From NCBI GenBank assembly GCA_934120675.1, contig CAKOUU010000007.1, positions 16,442 through 80,441 of the forward strand: 64,000 nt of DNA, in the 5' to 3' direction. Below are positions 17,363 through 25,746 of this stretch, piece after piece. The DNA is from an uncultured Clostridia bacterium (GTDB lineage Bacteria > Bacillota > Clostridia > TANB77 > CAG-508). Numbering within the stretch: position 1 is the stretch's first letter; each line of letters begins with the position of its first letter. The position numbers and the translations under genes were made by a program. Below the pieces are notes generated by a model, which did no database searches, was not told where the DNA came from, and saw only the letters and a list, made by a program, of their open reading frames with translations.

Positions 17363-18112
17363 ATGAAAATAAAAAATAAAAAAGTGATAATTCTAGTTGT
17401 ATTATTAATAATGTTTGTAGCCATTCTAGTTTTACTATTTAATAAAAGAATACAAAAGGATAATAATCAAAATAATTTCGAACAGTATGGAGAACAAGTA
17501 GACAAAAATCAAATAGAATATCAACCTGATGTTACTGTTGAAGAAATAAAAAATGAAATAGGAGCTACAGGTAATACTGATATTTATGAAGTGGAACAAG
17601 AATATGATGGAAGAAATATTTTAGCAGTTAAACCAAGCATAAAATATAAAGTTGCTTTTGCAGGAATGATAAAAAATGCAAAGCCAAGTATGAGTGAGTT
17701 GGATAATATTGTGGAAGAGAAATTACCACATAAAACTGGAATTTGGGTTGAAGAAAAAAGCAGAGACAAAATATTAGAAATTTTTAATGATGGAGATGTT
17801 AATTCTAAATACTTGATAGATGATGACGGATATTTAAAAATAGATAGAAAAAATAATCAAAATGATAATGATAAAAAAATAGAGAAAATTATTAAAGGCA
17901 AAAAACAATATATTTTGGATATTTCAAGTGTTTGCTATATTGTTGACGATATTACTGGTGAAATTTTAGATTATAATTTTGAAAATATGGACAAATACCA
18001 AACTTATGAATATTTTGAAGATAAAGACAAATACATTGTCTTTGTTACTGAAAATTCAAATAATGTTTTGACAAATTTAGAGATATTTAAAAGCATTATA
18101 AACTTATTTTAA
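17363..18112 (+). CDS. Uncharacterised membrane-anchored protein
   Basis: I do not recognise this 249-aa protein. It has one N-terminal membrane helix (about residues 8-25, VIILVVLLIMFVAILVLLF) followed by a hydrophilic, acidic outer part of about 220 residues. A late segment, YIVDDITGEILDYNFENMDKY, resembles the treaty-like end of PepSY/anti-sigma external domains such as that at 12373-13563. The ribosome site is GGAGAAAGGA. It stands between two terminators, so it is probably transcribed on its own or by read-through from the ChW-M14 gene. A sensory or wall-associated role is possible but unproven. Confidence 0.7.
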   Translation: MKIKNKKVIILVVLLIMFVAILVLLFNKRIQKDNNQNNFEQYGEQVDKNQIEYQPDVTVEEIKNEIGATGNTDIYEVEQEYDGRNILAVKPSIKYKVAFAGMIKNAKPSMSELDNIVEEKLPHKTGIWVEEKSRDKILEIFNDGDVNSKYLIDDDGYLKIDRKNNQNDNDKKIEKIIKGKKQYILDISSVCYIVDDITGEILDYNFENMDKYQTYEYFEDKDKYIVFVTENSNNVLTNLEIFKSIINLF

Positions 18113-18138
18113 AAGAGCTCAAAAATGAGCTCTTTTTT
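18111..18138 (+). terminator. Rho-independent terminator
   Basis: AAAAGAGCTC pairs with GAGCTCTTTT around AAAAAT, followed by T residues. Confidence 0.9.
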
Positions 18139-18139
18139 C

Positions 18140-18168
18140 TTGACAAAAAGCCGTATTATAGATAAAAT
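18140..18168 (+). promoter_or_regulatory. Strong sigma-A promoter for the Wzm/Wzt operon
   Basis: A perfect TTGACA is followed by a 17-bp spacer and TAAAAT, immediately after the terminator. It drives the genes from 18205 on. Confidence 0.82.
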
Positions 18169-18204
18169 ATAAGAGTAATTTTTTGGAGAAAATAGGAGAA
18201 AAAA

Positions 18205-18996
18205 ATGGAATTTATAAAATCAATAATAAAAAATAAAAAATTAATATGGCAACTAGGAAAAAATGACTTTAAGAATAGATTTGCGAGTACAAGTTTAGGA
18301 GCAATATGGGGATTTTTACAACCATTTGTATTTATGCTAACATATGCTATAGTATTTCAATTTATATTAAAAACAGGAAGTGCAGGAGATTACCCTTATG
18401 CAGTATGGTTCTTTCCAGGAATGGCTTTATGGCAATGGATTAATGACAGCGTAATGTCAGCAAGTAATTCAATAAGAACATACAGTTATTTAGTAAAAAA
18501 AGTAGTGTTTCCAGTAGATATAATTCCAACAATATCAATTGTAGCATCAAGTTTTGTAGGATTATTTTTAATTGTAATAGCAGTAGTACTATGCTTAGTG
18601 TATAAATTTATACCAAATGTTTTGTTGCTAATTTATGTTGTATTTGCTACATATTGTTTTATATTGGCATTTACAAGACTTACATCAGCAATAACTACAG
18701 TAGTACCGGATGTTTCTAATTTACTTGGAATTCTAATGCAATTATTTTTCTGGTTTACACCTGTAATATGGGATTTATCAATGGTATCAGGACATCCAGT
18801 AATATTAAAAATAATGCAATGTATGCCATTTACATATTTAGTTACAGCATTTAGAGAAGTATTTATTGACAAGAGTATAATATTTGCAGACCATGGATTA
18901 TATACAATAGTTTTTTGGGCAATAACAATAATTATGTTTATATGGGGAAATGCAGTATTTAAGAGAACGAAAAAGGATTTTGCAGATGTTCTATAA
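18205..18996 (+). CDS. wzm: ABC-2 type polysaccharide export permease (Wzm/TagG family)
   Basis: This 263-aa inner-membrane permease has six predicted helices. The cytoplasmic N-terminus (LGKNDFKNRFASTSLGAIWGFLQP) is the family hallmark. The middle FFWFTPVIWDLSMV and the late CMPFTYLVTAFREVF also match Wzm/TagG. With the ATPase encoded next it would export a lipid-linked polysaccharide or teichoic acid. It is first in an operon with its own promoter. The ribosome site GGAGAAAATAGGAG gives a clear ATG start. Confidence 0.93.
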   Translation: MEFIKSIIKNKKLIWQLGKNDFKNRFASTSLGAIWGFLQPFVFMLTYAIVFQFILKTGSAGDYPYAVWFFPGMALWQWINDSVMSASNSIRTYSYLVKKVVFPVDIIPTISIVASSFVGLFLIVIAVVLCLVYKFIPNVLLLIYVVFATYCFILAFTRLTSAITTVVPDVSNLLGILMQLFFWFTPVIWDLSMVSGHPVILKIMQCMPFTYLVTAFREVFIDKSIIFADHGLYTIVFWAITIIMFIWGNAVFKRTKKDFADVL

Positions 18997-19047
18997 AAGG
19001 CGTGTTAAAAAATAATTTGTACAGTATGAAAGGAATGAAATTAATAA

Positions 19048-20337
19048 ATGAGTGAAAAAGAACAAAACGACATTGTTATAGAGATAAATGATTTAGTTAA
19101 AAAATATAAAATGTATAATAGAAAACAAGACAGACTAATAGAAACAATTTTTCCAAAGCTCAATAGACATACAGATTTTACAGCAATTAATCATTTGAAT
19201 TTAGAAATAAAAAAAGGTGAAGTTGTAGGCCTTTTAGGAAAAAATGGTGCTGGTAAATCTACATTATTGAAAATGGTTACAGGTGTAGTTGTACCAACAT
19301 CAGGAGAACTAAAAATAAAAGGAAAAATAAGTTCATTACTAGAACTTGGAGCAGCTTTTAATATGGACTTAACAGGTGAAGAAAATATTTATCAACATGG
19401 ACAAGTTATGGGACTTACAAATCAAGAAATTGAAGCTACAAAACAAGACATAATTGATTTTGCGGACATTGGAGAACATTTATATCAACCAGTAAAAACA
19501 TATTCTTCAGGTATGTTTGCAAGACTTGCATTTGCATGTGCAATAAATGTAGATCCAGATATATTAATAGTTGATGAAGTACTTTCTGTAGGAGATATGG
19601 CATTTCAATTAAAATGTTTTAAAAAGTTTGAAGAATTCAAAGCTAAAGGAAAAACAATTCTTTTTGTAACACACAATGTAGGAGATGTTTTAAGAAACTG
19701 TACAAGAACTATAATTCTTGAAAACGGGACTAAAACATTTGATGGTGATGTAAAAGAAGGAGTAGAATTATACAAGAAAATAATAACAGGGAACTCTCCA
19801 AAAGAAAAACAACAAGAAAAAAATCAAAACAAAAAAGAAATACAAAAAGACAAAAATACTTGGAAATCACATTTTAATGAAAATCCAAATTTAATTGAAT
19901 ATGGAAATATGGATGCAGAAGTAATTGATTATGGAATTTTTGATAAAGATGATAAATATCTGACAGTTATAAACAACGAAAAAGAAGTAGTTTTAAAATC
20001 AAAAATAAAATTTAATAAAGAAGTTGACAACCCGATATTTACTATGACAGTTAAGAACTTTAATGGAATAGAGGTTGCTGGAACTAATACAATGATAGAA
20101 AAAATTTATCCAGGTCAATTTAAAAAAGGTGATGTTGTAGAAGTAAAATTTATACAAAAACTACCTTTGGCACCTAATAAATATACACTTTCATTTAGTT
20201 GTACACATATAAATGCAAAAGGCGAATTAGAAGTTTTAAATAGAAAGTATGAAGCTTTATTAATTGAAATTATGGCTAATAAAAATTGCGTAGGAATTGT
20301 AAATTTGGATACTAAAATTGAAATTAAGAGGGATTAA
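19048..20337 (+). CDS. wzt: ABC transporter ATP-binding protein with C-terminal Wzt-like carbohydrate-binding domain
   Basis: The 429-aa protein has a nucleotide-binding domain (about 1-245) with Walker A GLLGKNGAGKST, signature YSSGMFARLAFA, Walker B DILIVDEVLSVGD and the switch His in FVTHNV. An acidic-basic linker (about 250-275) leads to a beta-rich C-terminal domain (about 290-425, NPIFTMTVKNFNGIEVAGTNT) of the Wzt type, which recognises the non-reducing end of the glycan. It partners the permease just upstream. The presence of this domain suggests export of a full-length, end-capped polymer. Confidence 0.92.
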   Translation: MSEKEQNDIVIEINDLVKKYKMYNRKQDRLIETIFPKLNRHTDFTAINHLNLEIKKGEVVGLLGKNGAGKSTLLKMVTGVVVPTSGELKIKGKISSLLELGAAFNMDLTGEENIYQHGQVMGLTNQEIEATKQDIIDFADIGEHLYQPVKTYSSGMFARLAFACAINVDPDILIVDEVLSVGDMAFQLKCFKKFEEFKAKGKTILFVTHNVGDVLRNCTRTIILENGTKTFDGDVKEGVELYKKIITGNSPKEKQQEKNQNKKEIQKDKNTWKSHFNENPNLIEYGNMDAEVIDYGIFDKDDKYLTVINNEKEVVLKSKIKFNKEVDNPIFTMTVKNFNGIEVAGTNTMIEKIYPGQFKKGDVVEVKFIQKLPLAPNKYTLSFSCTHINAKGELEVLNRKYEALLIEIMANKNCVGIVNLDTKIEIKRD

Positions 20338-20339
20338 GA

Positions 20340-21230
20340 ATGAAAAAAAGAATTTCTATATTTGTAATAATAATACTTATTATTTTAATAGTATTTGGAC
20401 TTGCCCAAATAAATAAAGGGAAAATTGAATTAACTCAATTATCTTCACATTCAAAAGATAGAATGATGGGCTATATAGTAAGAACACAACATGGTAAAAC
20501 AATTGTAATAGATGGTGGTATGAGTAAAGATACTGATAATTTAAAAGAATTTTTAAAGAAATATAATAATCATGTAGATTATTGGTTTATAACGCATCCA
20601 CATATGGACCATGCAGGAGCATTTATAAATATAATAGACAATGATAATAATATCAAAATAGATAATGTATATTATTCTGCAAATGATCTGGACTGGTATA
20701 AAAAGTATGCTGGAGCCAGAGTAAGCGAGATAGAAGATTTTTATAGAGTTTTGGAAAATGACAAAATTAAACAAGTTGAAAAACAACCACAAATTGGTGA
20801 AGCAATTAAAATAGACAATGTAGAAATAGAAATTCTTGGAATAAATAATCCGGAAATAACAACAAATCCTATCAATAATTCAAGTATGGTATTTAAATTA
20901 AAAGTAAATAATAAATCAATATTATTTTTGGGAGATACAGGAGAAGAAAGCTCAAATAAACTAGTAAAAGAATATGGTAAAAAACTAAAAAGTGATATAG
21001 TTCAAGTAGCACATCATGGACAACAAGGTGCAACAGAAGAATTATATAAACTTGTAGATCCTGAAATATGTTTATGGCCAACAGAAGAATGGTTATGGAA
21101 TAATGATTATGGACAAGGCTTTAATACAGGACCATTTAAAACACTTGAAACAAGGGAATGGATGGAAAAATTAAATGTAAAGAAAAATTATGTAGCAAAA
21201 GATGGCGATGTTACAATTGAGATAAAATAA
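20340..21230 (+). CDS. Membrane-anchored metallo-beta-lactamase-fold hydrolase (ComEC C-domain-like)
   Basis: The 296-aa protein has an N-terminal membrane helix (about 4-24) and an MBL-fold domain with the metal motif THPHMDHAG (H86, H88, D90, H91), FLGDTGEE (metal Asp) and VAHHGQQG. It resembles the free-standing MBL domains related to the C-terminus of ComEC. It starts 2 bp after wzt, with the ribosome site inside wzt, so it is coupled to the exporter. A role in trimming exported lipid-linked polymer or hydrolysing a phosphodiester is possible. The substrate is unknown. Confidence 0.82.
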   Translation: MKKRISIFVIIILIILIVFGLAQINKGKIELTQLSSHSKDRMMGYIVRTQHGKTIVIDGGMSKDTDNLKEFLKKYNNHVDYWFITHPHMDHAGAFINIIDNDNNIKIDNVYYSANDLDWYKKYAGARVSEIEDFYRVLENDKIKQVEKQPQIGEAIKIDNVEIEILGINNPEITTNPINNSSMVFKLKVNNKSILFLGDTGEESSNKLVKEYGKKLKSDIVQVAHHGQQGATEELYKLVDPEICLWPTEEWLWNNDYGQGFNTGPFKTLETREWMEKLNVKKNYVAKDGDVTIEIK

Positions 21231-21286
21231 ATAGATAATTCTTTTTCAACCAGGCTCGCTACATTAAGAAAGGAATAATTGTAATC

Positions 21287-22279
21287 ATGAATGAAACAAT
21301 AGATATATTACTTGCAACTTATAATGGAGAAAAATATTTAAAAGAACAAATTGAAAGCATTTTAAATCAAACATATTCTAATATAAGGCTTATAATATCA
21401 GATGACTGCTCAACAGATAAAACAAAAGAAATTATAAAAGAATATGAAGAAAAAGATAATAGAATCATAAGCTATTTCCATGAAAAAAATTTTGGATATG
21501 TAAAAAATTTTGAATTTCTATTATCAAAAGTAGAAAATGAAATATATATGTTGTCAGACCAAGATGATGTATGGCTATCAACAAAGGTAGAACATACATA
21601 TAAAAAACTAAAAGAAACAGACGCAGATTTGGTATTTACAGATTTAGAAGTTGTAAATGAAAAATTAGAAACAATATATCCATCATTTAATGATTTTATG
21701 TTGCTTTCAAGAAAAATAAAAAAATATTTACATAGCTATAGACTACAATATTTATATAATTGTGTAACAGGTTGCACATTAATGTCAAAAAAGAAATTTA
21801 TTGAAATGATATTACCAATACCAACACAGTCAAAATATGCAATTCATGATACTTGGATAGCATGTACAGTTGCAAACAATGGTAAAATGGAGTATTTAGA
21901 TGAAAAAACAATAAAATATAGACAACATGGAAATAACCAAGTTGGAACAGATAAAATATCACATAAATTTTCAAAATTACAACAAGTTAGGGATTTATTT
22001 ATTGAGGTAAAATTAGGCTTGTTTAGAACATATGTAGAAAATGATAGAATATTTAATAACGAACTAAAAGAAAAAAATAAAAAAGCATTAAATTATTTTG
22101 AAATGATAAAAGATAAAAAACACGTTAATTTCAGACAATGGAATGTATTTCATGATTTATATAAAACAGAAACATTGAGTTATTACTTATTAAATTTCTT
22201 TATTATGAATTTACCAGGAATATCTAAAGGATTATTTGCTATTAGATATGGGGTTTTAAAAATTTTAGGAAAAAGGTAA
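21287..22279 (+). CDS. Family 2 glycosyltransferase (rhamnosyltransferase-like)
   Basis: The 330-aa protein is closely similar in layout to the enzyme at 13718: IDILLATYNGEKYLKEQIESILNQTY start, LIISDDCSTDKT, and MLSDQDDVWLSTK carrying the Asp cluster near residue 90. The acceptor-side segment YRQHGNNQVG also matches. SDQDDVW and HGNN are typical of the Firmicute alpha-L-rhamnosyltransferase branch of GT2. Specificity is not proven. It lies between the exporter genes and the degenerate methyltransferase-like gene, on the same strand. Confidence 0.84.
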   Translation: MNETIDILLATYNGEKYLKEQIESILNQTYSNIRLIISDDCSTDKTKEIIKEYEEKDNRIISYFHEKNFGYVKNFEFLLSKVENEIYMLSDQDDVWLSTKVEHTYKKLKETDADLVFTDLEVVNEKLETIYPSFNDFMLLSRKIKKYLHSYRLQYLYNCVTGCTLMSKKKFIEMILPIPTQSKYAIHDTWIACTVANNGKMEYLDEKTIKYRQHGNNQVGTDKISHKFSKLQQVRDLFIEVKLGLFRTYVENDRIFNNELKEKNKKALNYFEMIKDKKHVNFRQWNVFHDLYKTETLSYYLLNFFIMNLPGISKGLFAIRYGVLKILGKR

Positions 22280-22311
22280 TATTTAAGCCTTAAGAAAGGA
22301 GTGAGTTTTAT

Positions 22312-23760
22312 ATGAAATTCACAGACTGGTACGAAGTAGAAAAAGATGCCAAAGTTCTTATTGTTGAGAAAAATACTGAAACAATAGAACAATATAAAAA
22401 CAATAAATATGATTATATTTATTTAAATGGAATTTTAGAAAATGCAAATAAATTCTTTGAAACTACTAACCCTTACTTTGATTTACTTGTTTTTTTTAAA
22501 GGATTATTAACAGAAAAAGGTACACTATTTATAGCTGTTAATAATGCTAAAGGCGTTCAATATATTGCAGGGAAGAAAAGTGAACATTGCAAAAAAATAT
22601 ATGACTCATTGGAAAATCAATTTGATAAAGGAAAACTTTTTACAAAAAAAGAATTAGAGAAAATTATATCAACTTTAGGACTTAAAAATAAAAAGATGTA
22701 TTATCCATTGCCTAATTATGAAATACCAAATGTTATTTTTACAGATAATTATTTGCCGGATAATAGCAATAGCAAATTAAATTACAATGTTATATATAAT
22801 GAAGAAAGCCTAGTGATACAAAGTGAAATAAATCTACTAAAAATAATGATAAGTGAAGAAAAATTTACTGAATTTACTAATTCATATATAGTAGAACTTT
22901 CTAATAGACAAATAAACAATAATTTTAAATATTATAGTTTTAATAATATGAGAAAAGATAAGTATTCTTTAATATTAAAGATGAATGACGAATATGTAAT
23001 TAAAACTCCACAAACAAAAGAAGCATTAGAACACATAAAAAACATAAATAATATTGCAAATAAATTAAGAGAAAAAGGCTTTGATATAGCTGAAGAAGGA
23101 CAACAAGATATAGTTAAAAGCAAATTGATAAAATATCCACAATTTGATAGTTATTTAATGTCTTTAGTTGAAGAAAATAAAGTTGAAGAAGTATATAAAG
23201 CAATTGATAACTGGTATGATTATTTACAAGACAAATTAAAGCCAGATGACAAAGGTTTTGTAAAAGATGGATTTATCGATATGGTTTTTGAAAATACTTT
23301 TTATAATAAAGCTGAAAATGAGTATGTATTTTTTGACCAAGAATGGTATAAAGAAAATATTCCAATTAAATTTATAATGTATAGAGCAATTAAAAACTTA
23401 TATGCACATAATCCAAAAATTGAAAATGTTATTTCCGAAGAAAAAATACTAAACAGATATGACATTAAAAATGATGAATATCAAAAACAAGAAGAACAAA
23501 TGCAAGAAGAAATTATAGATAATGATAAAAGAAAATTTTACTCAAAACAATATGAATATATGATAAAACCTGAAGAAATAAAACAAATAATTAAAGATAT
23601 TAAAAAAATTAATAAAGATAATGTGGAATTAGTTGAAGGAGTAGAATATTTAAAAAATCAAATAAGAGAAAAAGATAATATTATAAAAGAATTAGAACAA
23701 GAAAAAATCAGTGACAAGATATTTAAAAAATTCAAATCAAAAACTAATAAAAAAGGATAG
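22312..23760 (+). CDS. Degenerate methyltransferase-like / kinase-like glycan cluster protein
   Basis: The 482-aa protein has an N-terminal region (about 1-160) that reads like the second half of a class I SAM methyltransferase from glycan clusters: YDYIYLNGILENANKF, LLTEKGTLFIAVNNAKGVQYIAG, then LFTKKELEKII. The glycine-rich SAM loop is absent. The middle (about 200-370) has lipopolysaccharide-kinase-like features, including EYVFFDQEWYKENIPIKF near 340. A coiled coil covers about 385-470. Catalytic methyl transfer is doubtful. It may be a scaffold or phosphotransferase. Its end abuts the next glycosyltransferase gene. Confidence 0.6.
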   Translation: MKFTDWYEVEKDAKVLIVEKNTETIEQYKNNKYDYIYLNGILENANKFFETTNPYFDLLVFFKGLLTEKGTLFIAVNNAKGVQYIAGKKSEHCKKIYDSLENQFDKGKLFTKKELEKIISTLGLKNKKMYYPLPNYEIPNVIFTDNYLPDNSNSKLNYNVIYNEESLVIQSEINLLKIMISEEKFTEFTNSYIVELSNRQINNNFKYYSFNNMRKDKYSLILKMNDEYVIKTPQTKEALEHIKNINNIANKLREKGFDIAEEGQQDIVKSKLIKYPQFDSYLMSLVEENKVEEVYKAIDNWYDYLQDKLKPDDKGFVKDGFIDMVFENTFYNKAENEYVFFDQEWYKENIPIKFIMYRAIKNLYAHNPKIENVISEEKILNRYDIKNDEYQKQEEQMQEEIIDNDKRKFYSKQYEYMIKPEEIKQIIKDIKKINKDNVELVEGVEYLKNQIREKDNIIKELEQEKISDKIFKKFKSKTNKKG

Positions 23761-23764
23761 AAAA

Positions 23765-25525
23765 ATGTTAAAAAAAATAATGTTAAAAATATATAAAAAA
23801 ATATTTAAATATACACCACAAGAAAAATTCGACTTAGAGGAAAATGAAAATTACCAAAAATGGATAGAAAAATACGAACCTAAATATGACGAATTAGAAA
23901 AACAAAGAGAAACAACATTTGAATACATGCCTAAAATCAGTATAGTAGTTCCAATGTATAATACGCCTGAAAAATACTTTAAAGAATTATTGGAATCAAT
24001 AACTGAACAAACATATGAAAATTGGGAATTATGTTTAGCAGATGGAAGCCCTGAAAAGGCAGAATATTTAGAAGATTTAATAAAGCCTTTAGGAGACAAA
24101 ATAAAATATAAACTTCTAAGTGAAAATAAGGGAATATCAGGAAATTCAAATGAAGCATTAAAATTAGCAACAGGTGATTTTATTGCATTATTGGATCACG
24201 ACGACATAATACCTAAATTTGCATTATATGAAATAGTAAAAACTATTAATGAAAACCCAGATGTTGATTTTATATATACAGACGAAGATAAAATATTAGA
24301 AGAAAATGAAAAAAGAATTTCGCCTCATTTTAAGCAAGACTATGCAATTGATACTTTAAGAAGTTATAATTATATATGTCATTTTAGTATATTCAAAAAA
24401 GAACTTATGGACAAGCTTGGAGGATTTAATAGTGAATTTGATGGAAGCCAAGATTATGATTTAATTCTAAGAGCTACAGAACAAGCAAAGCATATAGTTC
24501 ATATACCAAAAATTTTGTATAATTGGAGAATTAGTAGTACATCTGTTGCGTCAGGAGCAGCAGCAAAACCATATGCCTATGAAGCAGCAAAAAGGGCAAT
24601 ATTAGCAAGTATAGAAAGACATGGAATACAGGGTGCTAAAGTAGAAGATTCAAGAATAATTGGTTTATATAAAGTGACATATCCAGTAAAAGGTGAACCT
24701 AAAATATCAATTATAATACCAAATAAAGACCATAAAAAAGACCTAAAAAGATGTATAAAATCAATATTAAAATCAACATATAAAAATTATGAAATAATAA
24801 TAGTTGAAAACAATAGCAAAGAAAAAAACATATTTAAATATTATAAAAAATTAGAAAAAAATCCAAATATTAAAATAGAAAAATGCGAAATGTCAATATT
24901 TAACTATTCAAAATTAAATAATTATGGAGCAAGCAAGGCAAATGGAGAATATTTTGTATTTTTAAACAATGACACAAAAATAATAACAAATAATTGGCTA
25001 GAAACAATTATAAGTAATTGCCAAAGAGAAGAAATTGGAGCAATAGGGGCAAAATTAATATACAAAAATAAAAGAATTCAACACGCAGGAGTTGTATTAA
25101 ATTTAACAGGAACAGCTGGACATGTAAATTGGAATGAAAAAGAAAATAACCCAGGATATTTTGGAAGAATAATGATACAACAAAATGTAAGTGCTGTTAC
25201 AGGTGCTTTACTAGGGGTATCAAAGAAAACTTTTGACCAAGTAAATGGATTTGACGAAACATTTCCAATAGCATATAATGATGTTGATTTTTGCTTAAAA
25301 ATACAGGATATTGGAAAATTAATAACATACAATCCTTATATAGAGGCATATCACTATGAATCACAATCAAGAGGATATGAAGATACAGAAGAAAAGCAGA
25401 AGAGATTAAAAAAGGAAGAAAATAAATTAAAGAAAAAATGGAAGAAATATTTTGATGTTACAGATAAATATTATAGTCCTAATTTAAGAACTGATGTACC
25501 TAATATGAGAATAAAATTTAATTAA
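23765..25525 (+). CDS. Bifunctional glycosyltransferase with two GT2 domains
   Basis: The 586-aa protein contains two GT-A domains. Domain 1 (about 55-290) has ISIVVPMYNTPEKYFKELLESI, ALLDHDDIIPKFALY and IYTDEDKI. Domain 2 (about 315-560) has ISIIIPNKDHKKDLKRCI, FLNNDTKIIT and AVTGALLGVSKKTFDQVNGFDE. Such tandem enzymes usually make alternating or paired linkages in a repeat unit. The ATG at 23765 follows AAAGGATAG and overlaps the previous gene's end region. A longer in-frame start at 23711 lies inside that gene and is rejected. Confidence 0.85.
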   Translation: MLKKIMLKIYKKIFKYTPQEKFDLEENENYQKWIEKYEPKYDELEKQRETTFEYMPKISIVVPMYNTPEKYFKELLESITEQTYENWELCLADGSPEKAEYLEDLIKPLGDKIKYKLLSENKGISGNSNEALKLATGDFIALLDHDDIIPKFALYEIVKTINENPDVDFIYTDEDKILEENEKRISPHFKQDYAIDTLRSYNYICHFSIFKKELMDKLGGFNSEFDGSQDYDLILRATEQAKHIVHIPKILYNWRISSTSVASGAAAKPYAYEAAKRAILASIERHGIQGAKVEDSRIIGLYKVTYPVKGEPKISIIIPNKDHKKDLKRCIKSILKSTYKNYEIIIVENNSKEKNIFKYYKKLEKNPNIKIEKCEMSIFNYSKLNNYGASKANGEYFVFLNNDTKIITNNWLETIISNCQREEIGAIGAKLIYKNKRIQHAGVVLNLTGTAGHVNWNEKENNPGYFGRIMIQQNVSAVTGALLGVSKKTFDQVNGFDETFPIAYNDVDFCLKIQDIGKLITYNPYIEAYHYESQSRGYEDTEEKQKRLKKEENKLKKKWKKYFDVTDKYYSPNLRTDVPNMRIKFN

Positions 25526-25539
25526 ATAATTTGTTTTTA

Positions 25540-25686
25540 TATTTCATAATATATTGTTTTTTTAATACCTTGGTGTCGCAAACTCCATATCTAAAAATAC
25601 TAGTATGTAGTTTGCTCCAGTTCGCACTCACATTCGTTCGTTTGGTCGCTTACGCGGTATTTTCAAAAACAATATATTATGAAATA
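25540..25686. repeat. 147-bp long inverted-repeat element between glycosyltransferase genes
   Basis: The ends form a near-perfect hairpin of about 28 bp: TATTTCATAATATATTG at 25540 pairs with its complement at 25665-25686, and the inner AATACC/GGTATT arms continue the stem. The roughly 85-bp interior is noticeably less A+T-rich than its surroundings (GTTCGCACTCACATTCGTTC). It does not code. It could be a MITE-like insertion or a strong intra-operon attenuating hairpin. Confidence 0.7.
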
Positions 25687-25746
25687 GAAATAAATTTGAA
25701 ATTTCAATAAATTTGATATAAATCATAAAAATGAAAGGAATTAACA

